Source: Hyparrhenia diplandra (Eukaryota > Streptophyta > Magnoliopsida > Poales > Poaceae). From it: 64,000 bases of DNA. Where the stretch lies: NCBI GenBank assembly GCA_015847255.1, contig JADLZK010007296.1, positions 1 to 64,000 of the forward strand, in the 5' to 3' direction. The notes under the pieces were generated by a model. That model was given only the letters and a program-made list of their open reading frames with translations, did not search any database and was not told the origin of the DNA. This document shows, one piece after another, positions 45,601-57,430 of the stretch. Within the stretch, counting starts at the first letter, position 1, and the number at the start of each line of letters is the position of its first letter. The position numbers and the translations under genes are program-made.

Positions 45601-48204
45601 AGCATTTGGTTCTTTGAAAAATCATCATGGCCATATGATGGATGCAAGTGTTAACAGTGTCGCAGAAAGGGGGTCTCCCAACTCACGTAAAAAGTTCAAA
45701 GTTGATCGCGATGATATACTGGTTTCAGCTGCAAAAATGATGAAGTCACATGCTAAGAGCAATGCTCTACTCGAAGTAGAATATAAAGAGGAAGTGGGCA
45801 CTGGTTTAGGTCCTACAATGGAATTCTATACATTGATAAGTCATGAATTTCAGAAGTCTGGTCTAGGCATGTGGAGAGGGGAGCTTCCTTGTGAATCTGG
45901 TACCGATGGTGGTCATGTTTCTGGATTCGTGGTTGCCCCTAATGGACTTTTCCCTAGACCTTGGTCTGCTTCTGCAGATTCTGCTTCCTTTCAAGAAGTG
46001 AGCGAGCGATTCCACTTACTTGGACTGGTTGTTGCAAAAGCAATTAAAGACAACAGAATTCTTGACATTCCATTTTCTAAAGCATTCTACAAGCTTATCC
46101 TTGGACAGGTATCAAACTCTGCATCCTTCAATATGAATGATATTTGCTATTCTTACTTAGTGTGTCTATCTAAAATTTTTTTTTTCTCTCTGTTAGGAGC
46201 TTAATATATATGATATCCAGTCATTTGATTCTGAACTGGCCATATCCCTTGTGGAGTTTCAAGCGCTTGCTTGTCGGAGAAAATATGCAGGGTCAAATTT
46301 GACAAGGGATTGTGAGATTATATCAGATTTGACTTATCGAGGTTGTAGAATTGAGGATCTTGCTATTGAGTTTGCTCTCCCAGGGTATCCGAATATGTGC
46401 TCTTGTCCGAAAGTCGTTCTGACAGTGTAAGTCAGTCCTTCTGCCTTTCTTCTTAACAGACTACTAACCCTCCCCCCCCCACACACACACACAACACCCA
46501 CCCACCCACCCACACACACAAACAAAAAAAAATTGATTGCTTGTGATATTGTTCAGTTGAATGTTGAGAATTTGGAAGAATATGTTCGCCATGTTGTTGA
46601 TGCAACAGTTAAAAGTGGAATTGCAAGACAGATGGAAGCTTTCAAGTCAGGATTTAATGAGGTATTTGCTCTACAATTCTGCAGTTCTCTGTTGATGCTT
46701 GTGTTCCTGTGTGTTCCATAAGCAATATATGTTAACCAAGTAGTGAACTTCAATTATTTCTTGTACTGATTTTATGCTCTGTCAATTTTCTCACCCTTCC
46801 ACCTTTTACCATGTTCGTGTACAAGCATCTTATCTGGTGTCCTACTGTGAGTTTTAGATATATAAAAACATTAGTTGGCACCCCAAAATGGTAAAAACTA
46901 CTGCATTGGTCTTTATTCTTGTTTGCTGTGTCCAGGTTTATTTAGGGGTTAGTACCGTTCCTTGTGCTTCTGGTTGTTAGGAAACCTTACATGGAATCTA
47001 CATGATAACACTTCCATGATCATTTTTTTCACCCAGAATATTCGTTTGACATGCTGACACTGTCTACTGCAGGTATTTCCACTGAAAAAACTCCAGGTTT
47101 TCTCAGAGGATGAGCTAGAGAGACTACTTTGTGGTGAACAAGATACATGGGATGTATGCATCTATCTTATGTTGGCATCTGTTCATGTTTGTTATTATTA
47201 TTTTTATATTTTGGTTGCTGATTTCTTGGTTTGAATAGTTTGCGAAACTTGTGGATCACATCAAGTTTGATCATGGTTATACTTCCAGCAGCCCTCCTGT
47301 CATTAATGTAAGTTCTCTAGCCAAGATATTTTGTATTGCCAACATATGTTGTGATCCATTAATGGATGTATGTTAATCCAAAATGCATTGCAGTTGTTGG
47401 AAATCATACAAGATTTTGGATCCCTTCAACGCAGAGCTTTCTTGCAATTTATAACGGGTTCACCTCGGCTTCCACCAGGTGGCTTGGCTGCACTAAATCC
47501 AAAGTTCACAGTTGTCCGAAAGGTCGGTTTTTGTTATAAATCTCACCTTTCTGTTTCAGTTCATTTGATCCATCTTTTGCTAACAGTGTGATGTAATAAT
47601 AAGCAGCATAACAGCAATGACGCTGACATTGACCTGCCGAGCGTGATGACTTGTGCCAACTATCTTAAGTTACCTCCATACTCTTCAAAGGTTTGACCTT
47701 TCTGCATACCCTAACTTATTGAAGTTTACTAATAAATATTTTCATTATCCTTTATCACTTTTGAGATTGTACTTGCAACATATCAAGTGAATAGATTGAG
47801 ATTGAATCATTTGTGAGATTGAACTCCTTAACAAATCAAGCGAAGTAGATTGAAATTAAATGTCCATGTTCTAAGGGTATCTCCACAAGGTCAAGGTCCC
47901 CCACCCCCACCCCACCCCACCCAAGGCAACATAACCAAAACATTAAGCAGCCAACATAATAACTACCATAAAAGGCTAAACATTAAGCAAGTCAAGTTTT
48001 TCTCTCTTTTTTGTTCATTTATAGTAAAAAAAATGTGTTGTGAACACTGAGTTTCTCAGGCAACAATTTTCCGCGCATTTGATTTTTAGCTATGCTTTGT
48101 TTGTTTCGGGCCATGAAAGTTTGTTTGTTTTTCTGCAGGAAAAAATGAGGGAGAAACTCCTCTACGCAATTACAGAGGGCCAGGGGTCCTTCCACCTATC
48201 TTAA
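39623..48204 (+). CDS. UPL4: HECT E3 ubiquitin ligase, UPL4/UPL3 (KAKTUS) type (frame-disrupted in this sequence)
   Basis: Transfers ubiquitin through a HECT-domain thioester. Exons: 39623-40303, 40388-40498, 40586-40702, 40788-40946, 41023-41181, 42034-42189, 42278-42399, 42516-43618, 44765-44831, 44913-46108, 46197-46426, 46557-46661, 47073-47153, 47239-47307, 47394-47522, 47607-47690, 48139-48204. They give about 1545 aa, near UPL4 length and shorter than UPL3. The N-terminus has MDRCRKR, ADKRPCT, MDTSSSG and an Asp/Gly-rich stretch. Armadillo-like repeats follow (about 75-600). The HECT domain has ALLEVEYKEEVGTGLGPTME, and the catalytic Cys in MTCANYLKLPPYSS is at 47652-47654. It ends FHLS. 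Single-base defects lie in exon 1 (three), at 42794-42800 (extra A) and at 46389-46391 (missing G). UPL4 versus UPL3 rests on length. Confidence 0.85.
43626..43986 (-). mobile_element. tRNA-derived SINE in HECT-ligase intron 8
   Basis: The duplication TCTACCCTT lies at 43626-43634 and 43978-43986. On the minus strand the insert begins with A box TAGCTCGGCTGGC and B box GTTCGAACCT, continues through a GTGTGTG-rich region and ends GAGAGGTGTC plus an A-run. It is antisense to the host gene. Confidence 0.8.
44040..44390 (-). mobile_element. 5'-truncated LINE in HECT-ligase intron 8
   Basis: On the minus strand the frame reads LVAREIWKTRNPCVFEG, the conserved C-terminal motif of plant L1-type polymerases. 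A stop, a short UTR, CTTAATGAAGACACAGCGCT and an A-run follow. The 5' boundary is approximate and no target duplication was identified. Confidence 0.75.
46461..46530 (+). repeat. C/CA/CCCA simple repeat in HECT-ligase intron 11
   Basis: A run of nine C's, then CA repeats, CCCA repeats, CA repeats and an A-run. This is an ordinary compound microsatellite 30-100 bp after the exon end at 46426. Confidence 0.85.
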
Positions 48205-51200
48205 CCGATAAGCGGTAATGACACGCCACATGCATAGGAGTTTCGCTTTGTAAGTATCTCGTAGGAAAGTAAAGCACGGTGTAAATGTGGGTGGTCCACT
48301 GCCTTAGCTGCTAGGTGGAGCTGATTTAGGAGAAAAAGAAAATGCTACCCTTTGTACATACTAGGTTTTAGGTGTGGTCAAGCAGACCACTAGTGTGCCT
48401 AGTTCGCCACTCTTTTAGTCTTCTATCCAAAAACTTGTACATATGTGTGCCCGCCTGATAGAAAGTGCCAGTGCTAGCTTTCTATGAAAACTCCATTGCT
48501 CATTGGTGTTTGCTTGCCTTCTGAAGCGTCGTTGTGTGACTTGTGGCAAAATATATGTGAATTATTCTTGGATTCATATGAACAATATCTGACCCGAGCG
48601 TGAGGACTGAGGAATTTATGCCATGGAAATAGGACTGCCTGTGCCTTCTGCTTCGGTTCCTATAGTGGCCTGACCCTTGTCGATCATAATATCGGACATG
48701 TCTTGCTGGCACATGCTCTGTCTCTGTTGCTATCTTTTAGTTCTCAAAAGTTTCTTGTGGATGCTTATCTTTGGTTCTCAAAAGTTTCTTGTTGATGCGA
48801 GAGGTGGCACCCGAAGCCACCAGAGAACGGGTGACTCGGGTCGCTTCCAGATGCAGCCAAGTCCTGCGTCCGTGCTGGTACTGTAGCCGTTGGCAATCAT
48901 ACGAATGTATGTGCTGGTCGAGTGTATCCCTGAAGGTGATATGGTTTAATATGCGCTGTTGCTTCGCCTAGAAGCCTTTGCATTGCAAATATAAGTGGCT
49001 CTGACCACTATCACTTTTAAACAAAAGGAGATAGGGATGTATCCTGTCCGAGGATAATACGCTTGTTTGCAGATGTCGCAACTCCTTGCCTTCAAAAGCG
49101 TCCTTTGATTGATATCTTATCAGAAATCATTGTTTGGTGTGATTTTTTCAATAGCCCTCTACCGCTTTATGGTTTATTTATGATATGAATTACCTTTTGA
49201 GCAAGTAGAACCCGTTCATTGGTTGTCTAAAAGCTTTGCAAGAAATGAGTAAGAAATGTATAGGAAAGCTTTGGAGCTCATAGGTTGTTGTCGTCGTATC
49301 TTATGATTAATGGAAGACCTAGCGAACCGTCACTAGCAAATAGTAAAGTGAACGACTTTCTACCATTGCGGATCGTTTTTATGGTTGATAAGTCGTCTAA
49401 TGTTTATTTGTTGTAAGAGTAAAATAATATTGTACCATTGGTTGATAATCCAATATATTTTGGATGTGGGGAGGTAAAAAATACTACTATATCATGCTAT
49501 GTGAGTAATCTTTTTATTTAAATTGTTAATAAAGGCAGGTATAAGAAAAATTTAGGAATGGTTATATCCCATAAAAGGTACTATATGTACCGACAAACAT
49601 CGTCACGAACAGGGCGGTTCAATTTAACCTCTACAAGGTGGCTAGAGTTCCCGGCCACTAGGGTAGTCCACGGTAGTAAAAAAATTTCAATCGTTTGATC
49701 CTACCTTTTCGGTAAATTTTGTTCTTCCTACTGTTTTGCAAATAACAAGTCTAAAAAAAAAAATGCTAACAAGGCAAGTGTTAGTATTGCTAAATGTATC
49801 TATTGACATATCACATGTGTTTTGTTCTCTTACATGATAATGAAGCGGCGCTCGAATTTGTTCATGAGGCATAAGACAAGTGTCAGCAATGCTAAAGGTA
49901 TTGAGGCAAATGCCCATTCTCTAGAATATCAAACAATTCGACAACCCAAACTTGTAACGAGCCATCAAATGAAGACCTATATTTTAAATTAAGGGTTCTT
50001 CTTGCTTTTTTTTTTTTTCTAACATGAGCCCTCAAATCATCTTTCCTTTTTTCACATCATTCACCTATGTTTCATTAAGAGGAGAAAAAACAAACAAGTT
50101 ACACGCCAAAGAAGGTCCAGGAGCCCCTCTAGAGGCACAAGGTGAGGAGCCCTAAAATCATGGCTTTCAAATCTATTCTAATGAAAAATGGTGGATGAGA
50201 CTTACTCATCATTAGGCCATATCCACCATCATTCCAATCAACTAAGCTATGTGAGGTGTAGATATTGTCGTATGAGACCCGCTCTGAAGTCGTCATTTGG
50301 TCATATCCATCATCGTTCTAACCGAATGAGTTATGGGGGCATGAGTGGAGAGCGAGGAGCATCGAAAGCGGCACGGGGAGGGGGAAGCCGTTGGGGGGTC
50401 GAAAGTGCCTCACCGAGAGGGAATGAAACACATTGAATGGGCCTCGACAAAGGGAAGGAAGGGGACAAACACCGTGTCGAGGGAAGGAAATAGGGTGGCG
50501 ACATGGGGAGAGAGTCGGGATGAAAAAAAGAATACGTAAGGGAAGTGATGTGGTGTGGGGAAGATTTTTCACGCCCGGGAGATAAGGCCGAGGCGAGAGA
50601 TTCAAGTCCTCCATAAAGAAGTGAGTTGGTGTTGGGGGTGGGTGGATTTCCGGTTAGGGAGATAGAGCTTAGGAAAAAGATTTGGGAGCCTCTATAAAGT
50701 GTGGGCTCGGGTTGAGGCTTATTGAATTAAGTTTTTTTAATCTGGTTGAATTGTATCAATTGACGTACTATGTTAGTTCGCTATATCAACAAACTACACA
50801 TAGTATGGGCTCGAGTTGAGGCTTATTGAATTAAGCTTTTTTTAATTTGGTTGAAATGTATCGTTTAACGTACTATGTTAGTTCGCTAGTGTGACAACAA
50901 ACTACACATCACACTACCTTCATACATGATTGCTCACATCCGGTTGAAGACACACTTGCTCATATAAGTCTACCTTATCTATCAAATGCAAACCTCATGA
51001 GTGACGACGACATCAATGTCACAGCTTGTCTGCTACACCGCCTTACAAGGATTATTTGTCTCATCCTAAAGAAGAACATATATGCATACTTTATCTTGCA
51101 CACTAAAGGAGCACAAATTAGATTTGGAATGATAAATTTCAGTTCTTGCCTTATCCTCAATCTCATCCGTTTTGATCGTTGATAAATGCCTTCAATTCGT

Positions 51201-51670
51201 TAAAAAAAATCAGAACATATCTTTTGTCACAATTTGTATCATATAGTTGCACCAGCATCGTAATAATTAATACGAGGACCACACATAAGTGACGGCCTAG
51301 TTTACCATTGTCTATTGTTAGACAAGTCACAAGTTGCTCTTGTAGGCTCTGAATCATCTCGAATATATATTGCTAGGTTTAGTAAAAGATTTATTTATAA
51401 AACATAACGAGTTTGACGTGATGATACAGCCAAACACCTTTCTTTTCCTTTTTTATTAACCTCAAAAAATCGCATCGGCAATTAAAGAGCACAAGGGAAT
51501 AGTAACTTGGAAAAGCCTTCTCTCCTCGGTCCTATTGGCGAACAGGACAAACCACCTACCTAAAACACATGCCAAAATGAACACCAACTACCCTGCGCCG
51601 GGTCCAGGGCGCGCCGGGTTGGTTGTCCCTCCGCTGCCTCTCTGCACGGTACCCACGCGGCAGCCCCCAC
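48205..51670. other. HECT-ligase 3' flank and intergenic spacer
   Basis: No gene is supported. The presumed 3' untranslated region reaches about 49000. GTTCTCAAAAGTTTCTTG is repeated near 48740 and 48775. A pair of diverged ATCC-CATC repeats lies at 50190-50330, and a tandem duplication at 50701-50909. Confidence 0.45.
50701..50909. repeat. Tandem duplication of about 104 bp
   Basis: The unit starting GTGGGCTCGGGTTGAGGC (50701-50802) is repeated with minor changes as TATGGGCTCGAGTTGAGGC... to 50909, ending AACAAACTACACAT in both copies. Confidence 0.85.
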
Positions 51671-51677
51671 GGCGTGC

Positions 51678-51685
51678 TATAAATA
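51678..51685 (+). promoter_or_regulatory. TATA box of the NF-YB gene
   Basis: TATAAATA in GCGTGCTATAAATAGTCC lies about 340 bp before the start codon, leaving room for a leader. A possible leader intron (donor near 51896, acceptor GTGTGCAG near 52005) would shorten it. Confidence 0.65.
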
Positions 51686-52024
51686 GTCCACGAACGGCCC
51701 GGATACCTCCACCCTCGCATCGCACCCTCCGTGGCCGCCTTCTCTTCTCCAGCGTCCGATCCTCCCACTCGCCTCCCTCACCGCAGCTCTCTCCGCTCGG
51801 TCGCTTCCCCCTCCGCCCTCTCTCCCCCGCGCGCGCGCTCGCTCGCCACCTCGCCTCCCTCCCTCCACGTCGCTCGCGCCCGCTTACTTATATAGGTCAG
51901 TACGCCTCCTCCCTCTCCAAACCCCTCCGGTCGGCTTGCTGACTGAGATGGAGCTGATGGATCTAGGGTTTCGGTTGCGGTGGTGTTGGTGGTCCAGTGT
52001 GCAGGAGGAGGAGGGAGCGAGCTC

Positions 52025-54487
52025 ATGGCGGACGGTCCGGCGAGCCCCGGTGGCGGTGGCGGCAGCCACGAGAGCGGCAGCCCCAGGGGCGGCGGAGGTG
52101 GCGGCGGTGGCAGCGTCAGGGGAGCAGGACAGGTTCCTCCCCATCGCCAACATCAGTCGCATCATGAAGAAGGCCATCCCGGCGAACGGGAAGATCGCCA
52201 AGGACGCCAAGGAGACCGTGCAGGAGTGCGTCTCCGAGTTCATCTCCTTCATCACTAGCGAGTAAGTGCCTCCTCAGCCGCGGCTGACTCTGCGAATTTG
52301 GAGTGGCGTTTCGAGCTCTGTTTTTAAGCTTGGGTGGCGGTTTTGTGTTGACTTGTCCACGTCCACGTTTTTGTTCTGCTCTTTGCAGAGCGAGTGACAA
52401 GTGCCAGAGGGAGAAGAGGAAGACCATCAACGGCGACGACCTGCTGTGGGCCATGGCCACGTTGGGGTTCGAGGACTACATTGAACCGCTCAAGGTGTAC
52501 CTGCAGAAGTACAGAGAGGTGCGTACTTATGAAGGTGTTGGGGACTTTTGGGTTAATCAAATTTGGCAGGGTAATGTTGTGCAATCACCAATCTGTCACC
52601 TCGATTGTACATCTGATTGGACTTAAATAATCTTGTTGGTCATGAGCACGATTAGTGATAAATGAGCTACCCACTCCTCTCCCGATGTTTCTGGGAGTAC
52701 ATATTTGTACTGCTTTGATATAAAGAGGCCCCCTGTTCCTATGTACTAGTAATTACTGCTAGTAAACTTATTCAGAAAGAGCTTCTTTCCCCTAAATAGT
52801 TAGGTTCATAATAAGGTGAGCCAATTTGAAAGCACTTTTATCCATTATACACTGAACAGTGATCAAAACCACTCCTTACTGTTCTTACATGGGTCTGAGT
52901 TAACACTGGTACTGGGAAAAGATATTATATCTACTCACAACCCTTTGTGTCTGTTCTATGATGAAAAATTTACACAATATAATTCATAAGAGGTCCTGTA
53001 GTAGTGTAACTAGAACATCCTGTAGTGCAAGCTTTTAGTTACTTGAAAAACATACTTTTTTTTTTGAAGGTCGAAAAAACTATTCCACTCTTGGTCATAT
53101 ATGATCTTGCTTAGGGTCCAGAGTTTATATAGTTGTATTTTTTTATATGCCCTATTTTATTGGTTGAATCATCTGTCTAATGAGGATTCTCTTTTGGTCT
53201 TCTGACTGGTGGATACCATCGTGGATTTCAGATGGAGGTATGTGGTATTAAGCACTTCTATTTCATAATATACTTTTGAAGACATTGGTCTGTAAATGTT
53301 TTATAATGTGCAATTTTGTTGTTACAATTGGTCCTGGGTAGTTTGAGCTAGCTGATCCTGTTTTCACCCTGACTCTGAAACACATGTGCACAGTTGAAGT
53401 GGTTCTGAATGTCATGGACTCATGGAGTACTGAAGATATCTTTTGTAAATGAACCTAGTTTGATTCCCTACTGGCAGATCAATTAAAATTAAACCAAACA
53501 ATGAGTCACGTGTGGTTTTTATTAGAAAAGTACTAGGTGTATAAATAAATGTGATCAGAATCCCAGGTATTCACCATACGAACTACTGTATGGTTGTCTA
53601 GTAGACTTGACCTCACCCGATTCTGATTCAGATATATTAATATAGCTCCACCGACTGTTTAGCGAGTTTTTCGCTAGTGTAATGCTTGGTACAGGGATCT
53701 GAACACCCCCCTTCCTATAGGGTGTATGAGTAGCTTTTCTTACTATCCATGATTTTGCTGCCAAGCTAGGTTCTGAGATATAATATAATAAATAAACCTT
53801 ACTCTGCTCTTGATTCTTTGATAACCAACAGGGTGATAGTAAGTTAACTGCAAAAACCGGAGATGGCTCAATTAAAAGGATGCCCTTGGTCATGTGGGAG
53901 GAAGTAGCTCAGCTGCACAAGGGGTTAGTTTTCTTGGCCTTTTCGTTGTCGTTCCTTTGATCACACTGCAAAGCTAACTGTTTCTATTCTGTTTAGATGG
54001 GCCAACAAGGAGCATACAACCAAGGAATGGGTTATATGCAACCTCAGGTGATTGAAATTAAATTTTCTTGACAGTTGCTGTTTTGGTGTGTATTTGTGTT
54101 TATAAGCACACTGTATAGCTTGGGTTGGGTCCATGCTGTAATTGTTTATGAGCTGGTTGAAAACTTGAACATGTTGGACTGGCAGATTAGCATCCTTATA
54201 ATTTTATCACAGATGTGCAAATCAGTTGACATGTTCCATTTGCCTAGCTGTAATGATTAATGACTAACAAGGTGCTCCCACAACAAATTGCTCCATCTGT
54301 TGTAATGACTATTGAGGTGCCCCCACTAACAATTTTCAGTGTTTGTACCACACATGATGATATATGTTATGTTTTTTTTGTTCATCTATCAATGTTTGTC
54401 TTTTGGTCATGCTGCAATTGGCATCCTATGATTGCTGATAGCCTTCTTTCCCTTCTCCAGTACCATAACGGAGATATCTCAAACTAA
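52025..54487 (+). CDS. NF-YB: NF-YB (HAP3) histone-fold subunit of the CCAAT-binding factor (frame-disrupted)
   Basis: NF-YB pairs with NF-YC through a histone fold and, with NF-YA, binds CCAAT boxes. Exons: 52025-52261, 52389-52518, 53232-53237 (six bases, ATGGAG), 53832-53923, 53997-54047, 54461-54487. The product has a Gly/Ser-rich N-terminus, the histone-fold core from EQDRFLPIANISRIMKKAIP to FEDYIEPLKVYLQKYRE, and a tail ending YHNGDISN, about 178 aa. Lys in KIAKDAKE, where LEC1-type members have Asp, marks it as non-LEC1. Two homopolymer indels break the frame: an extra G at 52119-52122 and a missing A at 53874-53877. Exon lengths are otherwise exactly in frame, so I read these as errors or very recent lesions. 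Confidence 0.88.
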
Positions 54488-54489
54488 TG

Positions 54490-55780
54490 AAGATCTGGAC
54501 CTTTTCTGCGACAGCTGCTCTTCCCCAAGGTACAAGCTCATGCTTTCGTCCAATTGCTATATGCTGCTATTATATGCAGTATCTCATGTGTTGCATCATT
54601 TACGACACAGGTTGGTTTTTGGTCGCAGTTATTTACCAAGACACCTTGCGGTGACCATTAAAGAGTAACCAATCACCCCCGATAGGTCCAAGAACTGATG
54701 AGGCAGCTTGCTAGGTGTAAATCGCTTCCCTGAGAAGTGAGAATAGTTTCGGTTATGGGCTAGCGTCGTTGTTGTATGTATATTATTAAGAATAACTTGA
54801 TGATTGGCCTTTTGGCTGTCATTTGCTTACATGTATTTCTGTTGGGAAGCATAAATATTGTGTAATTTATGTTAAGTCACTAGTGTATTGAACTATAAGA
54901 AGAGCTGCTTTAGTTGTAACCATCTTTGGATGCCCGTGTATAATCGTGGGCGTGCATTACATATTTATTACTGTAGACCGTATCACCGTGTATTGTCGTA
55001 TTTTCGTGGTCCCATCATTCCGTTTTACGGTACCAACATTTGAGGCCCTCAAGGAACGTCCTTCCCAAGCCCAAAAACAAAAACTTCGTGAGTCATTCTC
55101 TTCTAAATGGATTTGGGAGGCCTATTTTTGGTATGCTACAAGGAAAAAAAAAATAGATGGTATTAAAACAGACAAGAGGTCTAATTTGGGTGTCATTGTA
55201 GGAGATACTAGTTTTCATTCGACCACTCGACACCGCCAGTTGTGTGAAAAATGACTACTGTTTTGAGCACAAACTCGTCTAAACATCTTATAAAATTTAT
55301 GTGCCAACTCGTCTAAACCGTGACCACTCACCAAGTAAAAACTCGTCTAAACATCTTATAAAATTTATGTGCCAATGATCTTGCCATACTTCTGCAACTG
55401 ATATATCAGGTTACAGGATTTGAGAGTGTTGAGTTTGTCTTGGCTCATCTTGTTTTAACTTATTCTCTTATAGAATACTATTAAATCAACTAAAATCAGC
55501 CGAACAACTTCTTTGTGCATATTTGAAAGAGCTGCTGAACTCAATCTGCAAATGAGTGTACCCCAATCAGTGTTCTAGCCAGAATCTTGTTCTAAAATAC
55601 CCCTTCCCATCTGATATTTGGAAAATGCACTGCGTAGATATTTGCTCATATAATCCGGGTCGACAAACATCGGCAGCCGGTGTGCATAGAAAACCGCCAG
55701 TAGAAAACTGCGAAATTTTGGAGCTCAACAAAATTCGACTCCGAAATTTTGAGCCTGACTTTTCTCTCACTCGTCTGCTG
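54490..55780. other. NF-YB 3' flank and spacer
   Basis: The presumed 3' untranslated region runs to about 54860, then AT-rich spacer. A 37-bp direct repeat (AAACTCGTCTAAACATCTTA...) occurs at 55271-55307 and 55339-55375. No gene is supported. Confidence 0.5.
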
Positions 55781-55787
55781 GCGGGAC

Positions 55788-57430
55788 CCTAAACCCTAAA
55801 CCCCCGCGCCGCCGCCGCGCCTCGCGCCTCCCCCGCTCAGCCGCCGCCCCGTCGGATTCCGCATTGCCTCGCCCGGAGTCCGCCTCGGAGCCCCGCCTTC
55901 CTCGAGGGTGCAACGCCGGAGGGGCCTTCCGTCGGTGCGCGCCGTCTCCCCCCGCCTAGGAGCCCTGCCGTCATCCCGCCGGCACGTCATCCCTGTCGGG
56001 TCCCGCGGCCCAATAGGAGGACCGTTGAAGAAGCTCCTAGCAGTCGAGGAAGTGTGCCCTCACCCGTGGCTGTGACCCGCAGCATCTACGGTTAGGGTTC
56101 GTGCCCCTGGCTGGTAAGCTGCGTCTCATCCCTCCCCTAACCTCATTTCGCGCTCTGTGAATCTAGCATGTTGAGCTCTGAATTTTATTTTCAACACTGA
56201 AGTTGGTTAGTAGTAGGTTATTGTGATGTATGACCTGTCAGTAGCATGTTTGTGTGATACTCTTGCAGCTCATGCCCATGAATATTTATTCTCTGCTGTC
56301 AGTATTTAGCTCAACCACTGAGGAATATGATTGTCCTGTGCAGTGCCATCTACTCTTTTGAGGCTCTTAGAAGTTAGAAGTCTATTTTGGTCAACTATGT
56401 GTACTGCACCTTGAGTGAGTATGTAATTCTGAGGTCATGTCAATTGGAATTGGGTTTGCTTTTGCACATGATTTTGTAAAATAGGCCGAGCTGAGTTTTG
56501 ATAACAATTAGCTTGATGAGTACTCAATTTTTATTTAAACCGTTGATATTGTTATATTCCACTCTATTAATCTCCGCCATTAATTTGTTCTTCTCTACTA
56601 CAGCTTGATGAGTACTCCAAACAATGGTGACAAGGCGGGTGGCCAACAAAACAATGGTGACAAGGTGGGTGCTCAACCAAACAATGGTGATGAGGCGGGT
56701 GCCCAAGGAAACAATGGTGACAAGGCGGGTGGCCAAGGATCAGACTCACAGCAGGACACCAGCAGCAGTAGTGCTGGATCGTGGCATACGCCCGTCCGAT
56801 CCGTGCCCTAGCATAGATAGGGCGGCTCGTCGTGCCGAACTCCAAGAACTTAACTATGATCCAACAGAGGATGAGGTACAATTTAACTGAACCTACGTAT
56901 TTGTATATATACCTAGGGGTTGTTATTCATATCTACACCTATGTATTTGTGTATATATATGATTGGCCGTTCTTTGTAGATAACTTCTCAATTTCGAACC
57001 AAACGGAGGAAGATGCATCGGGTTCCGCACCAGAGCCAAATGAGACCACCACCGGAGGTAGTAGGAACAGGAAACGTGGGGAACGAGGTCGAAACAGGTG
57101 GCCGGATCATACATATTATGTAGCAGAAGTTCCAAAGGAGAGCCCCTAGAACCTCTACCGGTGCCGGCTAAGTTTCGGAACGCCATCGGCTTCCTTGTTA
57201 GGGATAAGCTTGACATCACAATCTCTAACTGGACGTTGGTGACGAAGGATACAAAAAAGGAGTTGTGGAAAAAGTTGAAAACAAGGTTTGTTTTTCAAAA
57301 TGAGTCAAAAGCTATCGCAAAGGAGTACGCAATGAAGCAGTTAGCAATCTCCTCTAGATCAGTCAAAGGGGCAAGTAGAAGGTCAGCTCATGATGTCCAT
57401 GTCCTGGAAGCTGTAGTAGCATGGCATTAG
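55788..57430 (+). pseudogene. CACTA (En/Spm)-type transposase-related gene, broken
   Basis: A GC-rich leader begins with CCCTAAACCCTAAACCC and has a donor near 56113. An acceptor (CTACAG, 56603) opens an exon with ATG at 56608, encoding MSTPNNGDKAGGQQ and then three more 10-aa NNGD repeats, an SSSAGSW stretch and, after a frameshift, RAARRAELQELNYDPTEDE. A later exon encodes PLPVPAKFRNAIGFLVRDKL, DITISNW and KKELWKKLKTRFVF. That matches the plant transposase family of CACTA/Ptta elements (the conserved delI-eW...kdelWekLk...F pattern). At least two frameshifts and a premature end show it is not functional. I see no CACTA terminal repeats. Confidence 0.6.
56619..56738 (+). repeat. Coding minisatellite, four 30-bp units
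   Basis: Four head-to-tail 30-bp units beginning AAACAATGGTGACAAGG encode NNGDKAGGQQ, NNGDKVGAQP, NNGDEAGAQG and NNGDKAGGQG. The unit length is a multiple of three, so copy-number change keeps frame. Confidence 0.9.

Noticed and set aside
46461..46530. C-rich/CA block as a functional element
   Set aside because: An ordinary compound microsatellite in an intron.
51535..51942. 135-codon frame upstream of NF-YB
   Set aside because: It spans the TATA box and leader of NF-YB. Pro/Arg-rich with no domain.
55788..55804. CCCTAAACCCTAAACCC as an interstitial telomere
   Set aside because: Only two units. It sits at the start of a GC-rich leader, where telo-box motifs are common in plant genes.
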